A DNA stretch of 64,000 nucleotides, taken from Parietaria judaica. Taxonomy: Eukaryota > Streptophyta > Magnoliopsida > Rosales > Urticaceae. The stretch's first letter is position 1. Each line of letters begins with the position of its first letter. Positions 1 to 13,900 of this stretch are shown here, one piece after another. The translations under genes were made by a program, and so were the position numbers. The stretch covers positions 23,200,001-23,264,000 of the forward strand of contig OX940863.1 in NCBI GenBank assembly GCA_954871525.1. Direction: 5' to 3'. Below the pieces are notes generated by a model, which ran no database searches, was not told where the DNA came from, and saw nothing but the letters and a program-made list of their open reading frames with translations.

Positions 1-46
1 ATATATTATATAATAAATAAATCAATATATCGAACGGTGTCATTAC

Positions 47-1691
47 TTGTTCGCTCTCTTCGTCACAATATCCAACCAAACTGACGAGGTTGCGGTGGTG
101 TACTCTTGACAACACTTGGATCTCCATGAAGAACTCTGTCGATGTCTGCAGCGATACTCGACGAGCACGTTTCACAGCCACGGCCCTGCCGTTGGCCAAA
201 ATGCCTCTATAAACCCTTCCATAGCCTCCTTTTCCAATTTCTAACTGGTCATTGAACCTATCCGTTGCCGCTTCGAGCTCAGCAAAGCTGAACCCTTTCA
301 CGATTTCAGCCACCAAATTAGGGTTTCTTGGAACTCCTGGATTTAAAGGGTAATATATTAAGTTCAATGATTGATATAAATTAATCGCTATCCCATGATA
401 AACGTCTTATCGATCACTGTAATTGATTTTGAGATGGAACTTCTTGATACTTAAAAGAGTGAACTGTGAAGATATATGAGATATACTTGGCGGGTTTTGC
501 ATCTGTTTAGGGTAAGTTTTCCGAACGATGCATGCGATAATGATAACAAGCACGATTCCACCGGTAACGGATCCTATGACTATTCCGGCTATTAGACCTT
601 TGCTTATACCTGATTTTTTTAGAGGCTCGAGAACAACTACAATAATATATCATATAAGAAAAGTTAGATAAATTTAATCAAATTTCTCAGGAGAAATAGT
701 AAACGGAGCTAGTTTGTTTGAGTTCGATAAGCTCATGATTCGAAGTTCGGACTTTGAACTGGTATTCTTGAGATACAAAGTTTACGCAGCTAAAAGGTAA
801 CATTACTACATACCATCTTGATAAGGTCCTTGAAGGATGAAATCGATGAGATCGTAGGGCCCAAATGTGTCGTTCAAAGGGATCGAAAGCGTCGCAAACC
901 GGTCCCGGAGCCGCTGAATCTCGCTCGTGTTGAAAATCTGAGAGTCGTTGCCGATGATCGCAGGGAAGAGTTTCACCTCGATGCTAACCCTAGGCCCCTC
1001 TTGCCATGAAAACGATTTGACGATGAGTTGGTAGAGGCTGAAGCCGAGGTTCGTGGCAATGTACTCTTGAAACTGCGCCACGTAGGCTCGGAATTCTTGC
1101 ATGCTAGGGCTTCTGAGCAATATCCAAACGACGAGAGGCGCTGCACAAGAGCACGGCTCGGGTGCATCCTCAACATACTCAAAGAATCCAGCGGTCGGAC
1201 AGCTGAGGCGCGGGCATTCGGCACCAGAGACGCTCGGGTTTTTGGTCGGAACTTTCTCGGGATCGATTTTTTCGATCTCGCAGAGCTCGGTTATGTTTAG
1301 GGCTCTTGCCCTATCACACACGGAATTTCCTTTGAGCCTAGTTCACCGATCACATACATTATTGGAATGTAAATGTTAGTATATTTAGAAACTTAAGGTT
1401 AAACTTACATACATAATGAAATTGAAAATTGTGTCGTTTGAGAAACAATATACGACATGTCTAAAATTGGATGTAATAGCGCACTATCCACGTTGTCATT
1501 TATTTTATTTTATTTATTATAAAAAAAAAATTGAAAAAACTTTACAGATTGTCCAAATTTTGTTGATAAAACATTCATGTGGAAGTTTATAATTATTTGA
1601 GTTTTCTTCATGTGGTACTATTACAAAAAGAACATTGATATTTATCAGAGCAGTTTACTATAGTTTTAAGTATTTTTATCCTTATTACCAT

Positions 1692-1736
<45 letters not shown>

Positions 1737-4700
1737 TTTGAGAATTTTTGTAGTGCTTACTGGATTGTCACATTTGGAGGAGGATTCAAATCGCTTGATA
1801 CATTTGAAAGCAAGTTATGCTTGAAATTCCTGCAAGACATACAAAACATATATGTATATTCACATACAATACAATTATAGTTCTAAGCACATACATAATT
1901 AATTTATGGGTAAACTGCGGCTAATGTACCCAATGTTTGATCTTCTGTGGATTATGTACCCAATGTTTATTTTCAGCGGCTAATGTACCCAATGTTTGAT
2001 CCGTTAGATATTTTCGTGTTTTCCGTCACTTGACCGTTAGAGAGTTATCCTCCTCTATATGTACACTTTTCGTATTTTCGACATAACTCACTCATTTTTT
2101 GTCCAAATTTTATGAACAACCTATGGTTGAAAAGATAAGAGATAGATCTACAACTTTGGTGTTTTAAGTTTTGTAAAATCAGTTTTAGAAAAATACGAAA
2201 TTTCAAATACAACGTAAAACTGGACATTAGTTTAATGTAAAATATTTGTTTCGAGCAAATTTTAATATACTTAATGACTTTTTATGATGAAATGTAAAAC
2301 TAAAAAGTTGTAGATAAATTTTTTATCTTTCCAACGGGTGTTTATTTATAAATTTTGGACAAAAAATGAGTGAGTTATGCCAAAAATATGAAATATTATT
2401 TCGCATCACATCTTTCATATTTTTGGCATAACTCACTCATTTTTTATCCAAAATTTATAAATAAACACCCGTTGGAAAGATAAAAAATTTATCTATAACT
2501 TTTTAGTTTTACATTTCATCATAAAAAGTCATTAAGTATATTAAAATTTGCTCAAAACAAATATTTTGCATTAAACTAATGTCCAGTTTTACGTTTTATT
2601 TGAAATTTCGTATTTTTCTAGAACTGATTTTACAAAACTTAAAACACTAAAGTTGTAGATCTATCTCTTATCTTTCCAACCATAGGTCGTGCATAAAATT
2701 TGGACAAAAAATGAGTGAGTTATGTCAAAAATACGAAAAGTGTACATATAGAGGAGGATAACTCTCTAACGGTCAAGTGACGGAAAACACAAAAATATCT
2801 AACGGATCAAACATTGGGTACATTAGCCGCCGAAAATAAACATTGGGTACATAATCCGCAGAAGATCAAACATTGGGTACATTAGCCGCAGTTTACCCTT
2901 AATTTATTAATGAATGAATTTCATGTTCGCATTCTCTTACAAAATAAGTCTGTTTTCCCCGTTAAACGTCACATTCTGCCATAACGTCGATGGAACATTA
3001 CCGGTCAGCGAATTTCTCTCAAGTATCCTATAGATTAATAAAAAAATTCAAAAGTCAATACATCCATAACGCGATCAAACTCGAACATGACACAAATACT
3101 TTTTCAAGTTGAGATTTTATTTTTATTTTTTATTATTCTCTCAATATATTAGCCACTAATCACAAGCCAACTGACTATATTAAAACTAAAATTTCTTCTT
3201 ACAATTTTTGAAGATCAGGAAGGCCTGAAAAGTTCGAAGGAATTGGTCCACCAAGCTGGTTGTTCGAAAAATCACTGAACCACAAAATAAATAAATAATT
3301 AAGGACAAAATTTTCTTATTGAAGAATATTAGTTAATTAAATAATTATTATTGCGTCACGTATTACATGGTTGTGATTCTACTAGAGAGCTTGTTTGTAG
3401 GTATAATTCCACTTAATCTGTTGTAGCTGAGATCTCTGTGTCATTGATTAAATAAAAAAAATCATAAAAATGTTATAATAAGAGAATATTCAAAAACATT
3501 AATTAATATAGCATTATAAATTGATCTCCTATATTTCACGAAAAATCTTACAAGTAGAGAAGTTTCGGCACAGTGCTAAAGTCAGGAATACTTCCTCTCA
3601 AGTTGCAATTCCTTAGACTCCTGAAAAAAAAAATAGAATTCAAGAAATTAAGTAATTAAATTTATTTCATGATCAATAAATATAATATATATTTTGAGAC
3701 GAGAAAACTAATTAATTAATTGGGAGAGAGTATTACAGCTTCAACAATGTAGACATGTTTGCATACAGAATTGGAATTTCAGATCCCTCGAAATTGTTAT
3801 TATCAAGCTGGCTGCAATGAGAAGAAGAAAAATCAAACCTAAAATAGCGAGGAACGAAAATAAAGAAAAATCGATGCATGAATAATTTTACATGAAAAGC
3901 TTTTAGAATAAAAAAAATCACGGGCTATTGAGAAGATACCGCTATGATATAAAATAAATTGCGATATCGGATGAGAGAGAGCACGAAAATAAACCATGGC
4001 TAACTTAACTAACTCTAAAACACCAATAACAAAACAATCACAAGGTCGGAATCAAGAGTATCTAATAAAAATATCGCGCAACAAACAATACAAATTTCGG
4101 TCACAAACTCTAACAAGAATTCATAAATCAAGCCAACCTAGTTAAAAACATTTAATTTGTTCAATTCATTTGGTCAAGTCACGACTCATGATGGTATGAT
4201 TTAACCATACAAACAATGCATATAAAGTTAAACTACATATAATCATGACTGTATTTAACTGCATTTATAAATATTGGAGGTTAAATAAAAATAATGTGAG
4301 CAAATTAAGAAGATGAACATACATAATCCTTAGCTTTGGCATCTGAGAAAACTCCGGTGGAAGAGTTCCTGATAAATTGTTATTATCCAATAGGCTGCCA
4401 ATGTGAAAAGTGAAAACCGATTAAGAACTGATGGTTCGATTTTAATTTTTATCGATAGGCAATGGCGGGTTTACCAATTATTTTTTATAAAATAATCTTT
4501 CAAGCATTTAACCAAATTAAAGAATCGAGTATTCGTCGTTTTTGACGAGAAGTCTAGGTATATACTATATTATATATGCAGGAACTATAGTACGAAGAAG
4601 ATCATACAATTAATGAATAACTTACAAGTGAACAAGTGCAGGCAAAACAGAAAACTCAACAGGAAGTTCGCCGCTGATTGAATTGTTGTTCATGTGACTA

Positions 4701-7700
4701 TATATATGATCAAGAACAAATATGATACATAATATTAGTCAATTAATAAATCATTCTAATAATACATGTCAATCAAATACTATTTTATTCATATTTTTAC
4801 TTGCTAAATATTAAAAAAAATGTTTATCTAAATAAATGGTGAAAATTTTGGTCCTGAACTCCGGTTCCGACCTCGTCGCGACGACCCAAAAACCGAGCTT
4901 TGTATTTCTTTCAAAAAGTTGACAACATCCAAGAATAGGCTGATGCTTTCAAAAATCGGGCCAGCTCGGTTTTTCGGCCAAGTTCTTGTACATTTTACTT
5001 TGATAAAATTAATTTATTCTAGTTTTAACTTTTAGGGATTTTATTTAATCTTGAATAGAGTATTATTTAATTTTTTTAATTTATCCTTTTTTCTTCATTT
5101 TTTAACCATTTTAAAAATCGGTGTATATTTTCAAAAGTTGGGCCGCCTCGGTTCCGACCTCCGAAAGACCCAAAAAAAACCTAGCACTAGACTAAGGAGA
5201 AGATAAAAAACCTGTTTTCGTCCCTATTAGAAGGGATGGCCCTGACTATAGGCGACCAAGGCCGGCACCTCGGGCCCTCAAATTTAAGTGCCCAAACTTT
5301 TTATAAAAAAAAAATTCAGGGCCCTCTACCTAATTAAATATAAAAAATTAATTATTGGTTTTCAAATACTTATCATTGTCTACCTAATTAAATATAAAAA
5401 AATAATTATTAATTATTTTTCAGGCCCTAAAAATTTATTTGGCCTAGAATCCCGACAAAAAACAACAAACTCAAGGCCGGATATAACTTAATGATTTAAC
5501 TAAATATCTATAAAAAAAATCATAATGAAAAATAACTCAAAGTTGTTGGTTTTTTCTTCTTCTTCCTAGATTAATTAGAATGAATTTGAAAACAATGAAA
5601 AAAAAATACATACAAGTGTAGGACTTTGGAGAGATTTGCAAGTGACTTGGGAAGTGAGCCAGAAATGTTATTTAAGTCAACTTGGAGTCTTCGAAGGTCA
5701 GAGAGATTGCCAATCTCTTCTGGTAAATGACCTGTTAATCGATTTCCAGTCAACAGACTGCATGCAAGTAATTACTGTTAATTAATTGCTTGAGAAACAA
5801 AAACAACATAATATCAGGGTGAACTTTGAAATAATTACATACAAAAAGAAACTGATCGTATAAAAATATGTGCAATTCTTGCTAACTCAATTATTTTGCG
5901 ATTAATTAGCATTTATTTGTTGCATTATTATTGTTGTATTTATTCATTATATATATATATAATATTTATACATATTAGAAGCTTTCAAGCATTATTATAG
6001 TACCTGCATGATAAATCACTTTTGACGTAGAAAATATATAGGCATAACAATTTGGAGAATGTATATCCCAAAATTAAAAAATAGTCATATAATATTAATC
6101 TTACATATAATTAGTTCTTAGTTCTTACCATATACCGTATATCGATTTATGTTTTTATTTTAATTTTCAAAATTAATAATATCTCTCTTTTTATTGTGAC
6201 ACAGTAGTAGTACTATATATCTCTATTATCTGTATAGCTATATATTTTATATATATATATATATAAAAATAAATAAATAAATGAGAAGCAGAATGAACTT
6301 ACCGAAGTTGCAAAGAAGTGAGTCTTCCTATCTCCTTTGGTATACTTCCACTTATACCATTCCACATAAAGTTTCTGTAATTATCAATTGCCCACAAAAC
6401 AAATAACACAGTAAAAAAAAACATCATGGAAATTAAGTAAACATATGTGAATGATCAGTACATGACTCTAATAAATATATGGTAAAATAGACATGTACCA
6501 TAAATTGGAAGGACTAACAATATAAATAACTATATATATCACACTCACAAAATGGTCAAATTAGATAATTGGCCAAGTTGTGGATCCAATATTCCAGTGA
6601 GGTTCCTATTCAATAGGCGCCTGCAATTATATATAATAAAATTATCAGATAAATGATCATCATATATATATATATATATTATATGTTATATATAAATAAA
6701 TATTACTTATAATAATAGAAATTAATTGTAATAATAGTTACAGAAAACTAAGTACTTATGTACTACTATAATTTCAAGTAACACATTTCTACATAATAAT
6801 TATAAAATATAACATATAGGCATGTATATAGTATATATCGTGTCATAGTTATTGCAAGTCAAGAGTTGACATATTAGAATTTTTTTGTCGAAATATATAT
6901 AAGTCGATAAAAATAAAAAATAAAAACTTTTCTTGGATATATTGGAAAATACACAGAAAAACAGATATAAATTTGATAAAATATTTCTCGTAGTACCTAA
7001 TACATAAGATTTGTGAAACGCCAACGAAGTTTAACTTTAGAAGAATTATTAAAATAAAGTCTCACAAGATTATTAGATAAAAAAAAATATTCCGAAAAGT
7101 AAAAACTCTTTCAAATAAGGCCATTAGAGGCATAACATTTTTTTTTCTGTTTTTTTATTTATTTTTAACGTGGCTATATGCTACTTTTAATCAAAATCAT
7201 TGTACATTATTATCAAAAAATCAAAACTTAGAGGGCAAAATATACCCACTAACAAAGTTAAGAGGACATTATGTTTCAATATTCACTTTATATATTAATG
7301 CCTCTGAGTCTAGAGATCAATATGATACTCATAAAATTATAATAATCGAGGATTATAACTATTGACTAACGTACAATTCAACGACATGAAGATAGCCGTC
7401 GTTTGGATCGAAACGGCAGATGACTCCGGTCCAGTTTGAAGTGCAAGGATCGCTAGACTCTGTCCAATTTCTGAGCCTCCTAAATGGATCTTTAAGTCCA
7501 TTGTATACCGCTTCCAATGCCCTCACTGCAAATTCATTTGCCACAGTATATACATATATATATATATATGTATATATATATACGTGATCAAGAAAAAAAA
7601 TAAAGAAGATAAATAAACAATAGAAAATAAATTAAAAAAAATCACCTTCCGCTGGATGAGTAATTTGAGAAAGTTGCTGAGAAGAAGCAGAAAAACACCA

Positions 7701-7748
7701 CGAGAAACAAAGAAGAGCTCCTAAAAAGAAATAATTATTTCTCTCCAT
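47..7748 (-). CDS. LRR receptor-like kinase, LRR-VIII-1 type (partial; C-terminal kinase part lies beyond the window)
   Basis: Plasma-membrane receptor kinase; ligand unknown. I read 16 exons in coding order: 7646-7748, 7375-7525, 6549-6620, 6303-6374, 5614-5757, 4626-4697, 4323-4394, 3737-3811, 3552-3620, 3367-3435, 3203-3274, 2941-3027, 1761-1829, 814-1337, 487-636 and 47-336. They sum to 697 whole codons. Exon 1 encodes a signal peptide (MERNNYFFLGALLCFSWC). Exon 2 has the LRR N-terminal cap with the SSDPCTSNWTGVIC motif. Exons 3-13 are mostly 69-75 nt, each about one leucine-rich repeat. Exon 14 encodes the cysteine-containing extracellular domain of this family (PCSCAAPL, SWQEGPRV, FGPYDLIDF). 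Exon 15 holds the transmembrane helix (GLIAGIVIGSVTGGIVLVII). Exon 16 begins the kinase, with P-loop GKGGYGRVY, VKRA lysine and αC glutamate in FFMEIQVL. The catalytic loop is not in the window. No stop or frameshift was seen. The family assignment rests on resemblance to the complete neighbour and on recall. Confidence 0.9.
1688..1732. repeat. (TA)n microsatellite in an LRR kinase intron
   Basis: About 20 consecutive AT pairs in intron 13 of the partial LRR kinase, just below the exon at 1761-1829. Confidence 0.85.
1908..2898. mobile_element. Mutator-like foldback MITE, copy 1 (991 bp), inside an intron of the LRR kinase
   Basis: Long inverted repeat whose arms read GGGTAAACTGCGGCTAATGT inward from each end and meet near 2400. 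It is flanked by a perfect 9-bp duplication TTAATTTAT (1899-1907 and 2899-2907), the size typical of Mutator-like elements. There is no coding capacity. It lies in intron 12 of the partial LRR kinase (1830-2940) and fills most of it. Each arm repeats the phrase WACCCAATGTTT near the end and contains a core (around 2080-2160) that also occurs in the element at 59317-60803. Confidence 0.88.
5232..5480. repeat. Short MITE-like remnant (GGCCCTGACTATAGGCGACC type)
   Basis: A GC-rich end (GGCCCTGACTATAGGCGACC, about 5238) and an opposite end near 5470 (CTCAAGGCCGG) enclose AT-rich DNA in intron 5 of the partial LRR kinase. Diverged relatives occur in opposite orientation at about 53590-53806 and more loosely at 62130-62255. 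I could not identify a target duplication. The hAT-like assignment is from recall of similar GC-rich plant termini and is weak. Confidence 0.35.
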
Positions 7749-7906
7749 ATGTATATGTATTTGTATTTGTACTTGTGTTTATGGTTTTTTTGGAATGCAT
7801 AACGTTATGAAAATGTTTTGAAAGCAAACTTATTGTGCAAGGAATTCTGACTATGCATGGCTTCTAAAAAGGATTCACAGAAGAAGATATATATATATAT
7901 ATAATA

Positions 7907-8886
7907 GGGTAAACTGCGGCTAATGTACCCAATGTTTGATTTTCTGCGGATTATATACCCAATGTTTATTTTTGGCGGCTAATGTACCCAATGTTTGATC
8001 CGTTAGATATTTTTGGGTTTTCCGTCAGTTGACCGTTAGAGAGTTATCCTCCACTATATGTACACTTTTCGTATTTTTGACATAACTCACTCATTTTTTG
8101 TCCAAATTTTATGCACGACCTATGGTTGGAAAGATAAGAGATAGATCTACAACTTTGATGTTTTAAGTTTTGTAAAATAAGTTGTAAACAAATACGAAAT
8201 TTCAAATATAACGTAAAATTGGACATTAGTTTAATGCAAAATATTTGTTTCGAGCAAATTTTAATATACTTAATGACTTTTTATGATGAAATTTAAAAGA
8301 AAAAAGTTGTAGATAAATGTTTTATCTTTCCAACGGGTGTTTATTTATAAATTTTTGACAAAAAATGAGTGAGTTATGCCAAAAATATAAAAGATGTGAT
8401 GTGAAATAATATTTCATATTTTTGGCATAACTCACTCGTTTTTTATCCAAAATTTATAAATAAACACCCGTTGGAAAGATAAAACATTTATCTACAACTT
8501 TTTGCTTTTACGTTTCATCATAAAAAGTCATTAAGTATATTAAAATTTGCTCGAAACAAATATTTTACGTTAAACTAGTGTCCAGTTTTACGTTGTACTT
8601 GAAATTTCGTATTTTTTTAAAACTGATTTTACAAAACTTAAAACATTAAAGTTATAGATCTATCTCTTATCTTTCCAACCATAGGTCGTACATAAAATTT
8701 GGACAAACAATGAGTGAGTTATGTCAAAAATACGAAAAGTGTACATATAACTCTCTAACGGTCAACTGACGGAAAACCCAAAAAATCTAACGGATCAAAC
8801 ATTGAGTACATTAGCCGTCGAAAATAAACATTGAGTACATAATCCGCAGAAAATCAAACATTGGGTACATTAGCCGCAGTTTACCC
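7907..8886. mobile_element. Mutator-like foldback MITE, copy 2 (980 bp), just upstream of the LRR kinase start
   Basis: Same family and same termini as the copy at 1908-2898. It is flanked by a perfect 9-bp duplication TATATAATA (7898-7906 and 8887-8895). Its near end lies about 160 bp upstream of the ATG at 7748, so it sits in the promoter or 5' leader of the left LRR kinase. The arms can form a hairpin of nearly 490 bp. There is no coding capacity. Confidence 0.88.
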
Positions 8887-8895
8887 TATATAATA

Positions 8896-8944
8896 ACATA
8901 GATTTGTTATTATATATTTGTTCTAATATGCGTATGCATGTTTA

Positions 8945-8981
<37 letters not shown>

Positions 8982-10964
8982 ACATAGATTTTTGAGTAAA
9001 TATATAATTTGGTAGGTATTATATGGATATATAGAAAGTTGAAAATGTTGCTTTCAGAGTAGGTTTTGGCTAATTAATTGCCTTCCTTAATATTATTATA
9101 CGAATAATATGAGAGAAGCAAAGACTTTGTCTACGTGGTTATTTTAATGAGAGTTGGAGGTTCGGACAAATAAATAATGGTATAAAACTGATTTAACTAA
9201 CCTAGATTTTTTTGAAGTTTAACCGACTTGTTATTATCATCATTATTAAATACATATTTCAAGATTAAATTGTAATTCTCAAGTGAGATAACAAAATCAA
9301 TCCCAATGAATAATAAAAATATATATCACAAAGAAGCATTGAGTGTTTTATTCTCGATACGAGATAAGTTCACTTGAATTTTTTTTTAGCACTTAATTTT
9401 ATGAAATGTCCCTATTGTCTGAATCTGTTTTCTGTTATAGTAGGAAAAACAGGAAACACTGGCTTTATAATTTATAAAATATGTTGAAGTCGTGAAAAGA
9501 AACAACAAATACTTGGTAATTAGTCAAACTTAATAATAACAAGGGGGATTTTTCAAGAGATGTTTCCTTTGACTAGCTCACCATATATATAGCAATATAT
9601 TAAACAGATATACAATTATATTTCAAGTAGATCAATTATTTTTAGTATTTGCCAAGAATGTTGAAGCAAAATAATTTTATTTACACTTTTGTCACTTTCT
9701 AAACAACAACTTATTACCTAAACTCTATGACTTAGTCTCTCCAAATCCAATATATTCTGCAACTTGATTGTTATTAATTATATTATAATTACTTTTAATT
9801 TACGCAATACAAGAGTATATCCAAATAAGGACGCTGATAATTGATTTCGACCAATTATTGCTTTTCTCTAATGAAATAGTAAACTTTATACGTGGGGTTA
9901 AATAAGGAAATTATATGAAACAGAGGGTCAATATTAGAGATAAGATTAAAAGTAAAAGATAAAATATAGGGATAAATTTACAAAGTTAAGTGTTAAAAGT
10001 ACTATTGAAAATATATATATATATATATATATATATCAAATGTATATTATTTTTACATTACTAGGTGATAATGTTATGGTCAAATTGAGATTTTGATTAA
10101 TTTCACTATCTCATCTTTGACATCTCATTTAATTATTTAATTTAGACTAAGTGGCAGTATAATAATAATTAATTATTAGATTAAATGTACACATATAATT
10201 CATACTTGTGTTTGATTCAGATTAACAAGCCTTATTTTTGTTTTTAGAATAAACTAAATTGCTTTTTAGATGTTTGATAAAATTATTTAAAAAAAAAAAA
10301 TACAAAAGCAATTTTTAGATTTTTTTACATGAGTCGTAAAAGCTAAGATTCATAGCTTTTTTTTTCCTAAAAACAAAAACAAAGTTTTTAGTCTATTTTA
10401 ATCTTTTTACCTTGAATATATTTATTTTACCAAACGTTGAATCGACTTTTGTTATCCGGAACAACTATTTTATAGACAATTGGCCAGACACTTATCCATT
10501 TTTTTAAACTAACAATTTTTTTTTTCTTAATGCCAAACAGTGCCACACTAAATGAATCAATACAATAACAATTACACTAAAATTAAAAATTGTATCAAAT
10601 TCAGGGAAGCATTTTTATAATTTCATTATAAGGGAAAGAGAAAAACAGTATTTTGTGACTTTTGAGTACTAATGCCGTTACAAAGAAAGAGAACGAGAAT
10701 ATGCTGCCGCACTTACTATAAGATTGCATATTTATGCCACAAATATCTTAAAAAATTCATTTCATTAAAGGGGCCCAGTATTTGAAAGGTCCAATCAAAT
10801 CTTCTACAAATTTACAAAATTCTATTCCGTCACCCAATTTTACACATGGAAACAAACCTTAAATGTCCGGATATATATGTCACGATCATGATTGAGCACA
10901 CTACAAAACCCCGTGTATATATGTGTATATATATTCATATTGGTAAACCGTTGACCGGCCGTGA
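8896..10964. other. Intergenic AT-rich spacer between the two LRR kinases
   Basis: I see no open coding frame or RNA gene here. It holds a (TA)n run at about 8946-8978, another at about 10013-10036, and poly-T/poly-A tracts near 10280-10400 that form a loose inverted arrangement (agaataaactaaattgcttt / cctaaaaacaaaaacaaag). The 3' UTR of the right-hand kinase should end in the last few hundred bases, next to 10964. Confidence 0.5.
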
Positions 10965-13900
10965 TCAGCGAGGTTTGATGTCCGGAAAAACGCCGCTAAC
11001 GAGGTCACTCCCAACGTAAGTATTCCCTCCGGAGTAGACCACGGACGGCTCCGATGGTGCTCCGCCCGAATAGGCAGCGTAGAGGCCGGGCGATTCGGAC
11101 GCTGGACGCTGGGAAACAATAGAACTGAGGATCTCAAGCTCGCGCACGACCTCCGGCATCGTGGGGCGTGCCTTGGTCTCCTCTCGGCAGCACCGGAGTG
11201 CCAGCCTGAGCAGCTTCCCAGTGCAATCCGCGTCGTATGTTCCCATGTTCCGGTCGATCATCGCCGCCATCTTCCCAGATTCGTAAGCCGATTGTACCTA
11301 TAGATTCGCCATCACCGAGACAGAAGCTTTTTAGGGCAAATAAATACAAGTTAACAACTAGTATATTTTCAATCTACCGTTTTGGGATACATTGTTTAAG
11401 CCACAGGACATAAATAAAAACGAAAAAACGCTTAAACAAAGAAAAAAAACGAAAACGCTCAACTTATACCAAAAACAAACATTTGATACATCAAAACAAT
11501 TACCTCTCGGACTATATTTCTGCCGTGGGAAATCGGTGGCATCGCCGTGAGAAGCTCGAGAAACACAATTCCGAGGCTGTAAACGTCGCTCTTCTCCGTT
11601 AGCTTGCGAGTCAAGTAATATTCAGGATCGACGTAACCCTGCATGGAATTATGAATATGTACTCTTGCTTCAATCAATATAGAGATAATATATAAGTTAT
11701 AAGGTTAGGTACCCTACTTCAAATAATAGAATACACTTTGAACGTCGCACAATACTATCGTGCAAAGTAAAATTTCACAACGATTTACTCAATGTACACA
11801 AGTATAATAAATATATATATATATATATATATATTAATAGTTTCTTTAATTATAATACTCACCGGGGTTCCTTTCACAGCTGTTGACACGTGAGCCGTGA
11901 CGTCGATGTCGTCTGACACCGGTGCAAGCCGCGAGATTCCAAAATCGGAGACTTTTGCGGTGAATTTCGAGTCCAACAGTATGTTGTTTGCCTTAATGTC
12001 GCGATGAATTATCGGCGGATCAGCATCCCTGTGAAGGTATTGAATTCCCTTCGCTGCGTCCAGCGCAATCTGCACTCTCAGTGCGAAACCGAGAGGGCGT
12101 CGAAATCTATCTGATATATTGAAATTTTCCGGTAAAAATAAGTCAGCACGATGCGCACGAAGGGTGTGGTACTGTGGTTCATATGGCGACGAGAAAATAA
12201 TAAGAAAGTTACCGGAGAGGAGACTGTGAAGCGAGCCGTTGGCCATGAACTCGTACACTAACATCTGAAACATATTACAATTCCAAATTAGGTTTAAAAG
12301 AGAAAAGGGTCGGGTATTACGCGACCGAACAATGTTATTTGTATTTGTTTGTTACGAGTATTTTTGTTTTAGGGTTAGTTCTAACATACAAGATAATTTG
12401 TTTTTTATAATTATTTTGTAAATATCTCTTCTTTCTTTTTGTTATCACGATTTTCCTCTGCCTCAAGGAAGATCTATATATTAATAATTTTTTTACAGAG
12501 TAAAAAAGACCCGAGACTATAGACTATTTGAAGAAAAATATTACTATAGACTTAGAAAGAAATAGAAAATAATTTGACGGAACAAGACGCGAATTAATCT
12601 TAGCATTCAATGTATTCTTAAATAATCTCATACATTTAATATTTTACCAATGCATACACAATATGTTGTACCAAGCAGAAATACACAGTATGCAAGAGAA
12701 AGAAAGAGACTAGGGTTAGATAATAAAAAAAACTCCATACCTGCTCGTCCTCTTCGTCGCAGTAGCCGATCAACGGGACCAAATTCCGGTGGTGTACTCG
12801 TGAAAGAAGCTCGATCTCGGTGAAGAACTCTCTCTCGCCCTGCAGTGAACCTTGCTGCGCGCGCTTGACCGCAACCACCGTGCCATCTTCCAAAGTCCCT
12901 TTGTAAACCTTTCCGTACCCTCCTTGCCCTATTTGAGCTGTGCTTTCAAAGCTGCATGTCGCTGATTCGAGCTCCGAGAAGCTGAATCCTTTCACGCCCT
13001 CGATTTTGCACAAAGTTTTTCCTATCAAAGACACCAAAATTATCGAATACAGTATCGAAGCTTCTTTTTTTTTGCAGAATGTTCCGACATATTGAAAAAG
13101 AAAAAAAATATAAGGGTGAAATTGAGACTCGGAAGTTTTGAGATTTTGTTCTCGGCTTTTCGGTATCTTCGAATTCGGTACAAATGTACCCATTAGTAAC
13201 TAGTTAAAGAGCGTAAGCAAGTAACTGATATTCACCGAATTTAAACAAATATGAAATAACTAGTTAAAAATCTGATACTGGTAAAATCCTGTTTTAAAAA
13301 ATTAATAGAAATAAATTAGTACTGGTAATATATCGGTCTTTGAAACTGGTCCTGGCTCTCAAAACCGATATAAACCGGTAGAAAAGATACACTCCTAAAA
13401 AACATTTGAAAGGTGCGAATAACTTACGAGGTTGCCTTGTCACAATTTTCGCTTCTCGTTTAGACTTTATCTTAGTATAAAAAAACGCCACCGCCAAAAT
13501 AATCATCAGGCCGCAAGCGATTGCTCCCAAAATAATTCCGATCATAAGCGATTTGCTCGCACCCGATCCCGAACGACCGCTAATTACTGCGACCAGAACA
13601 AAATGAGCAGATTCGTAACGAAGAAAAAGTACATGGATTCGTATTAAAAGATCTTAGTTTATTTTATTGAAAACATTTGAGGAATATTAACAAGACTACG
13701 TACAAAGGCATTTTAGTTTGGTGAGTATTTGAACTAGTATAAAGTTCAACACGCGACATAAAAAAATTGAAAATGTTCACCTTATCAATAAAAAATAAAT
13801 AAATAGGCATTACCATTTTCGTAAGGTCCAAGTAGGGTGAAATTCAAGAGATCATATGGCCCGAAAGCAGGATTCGAAGGAAACGAAAACCTAGCAAAGG

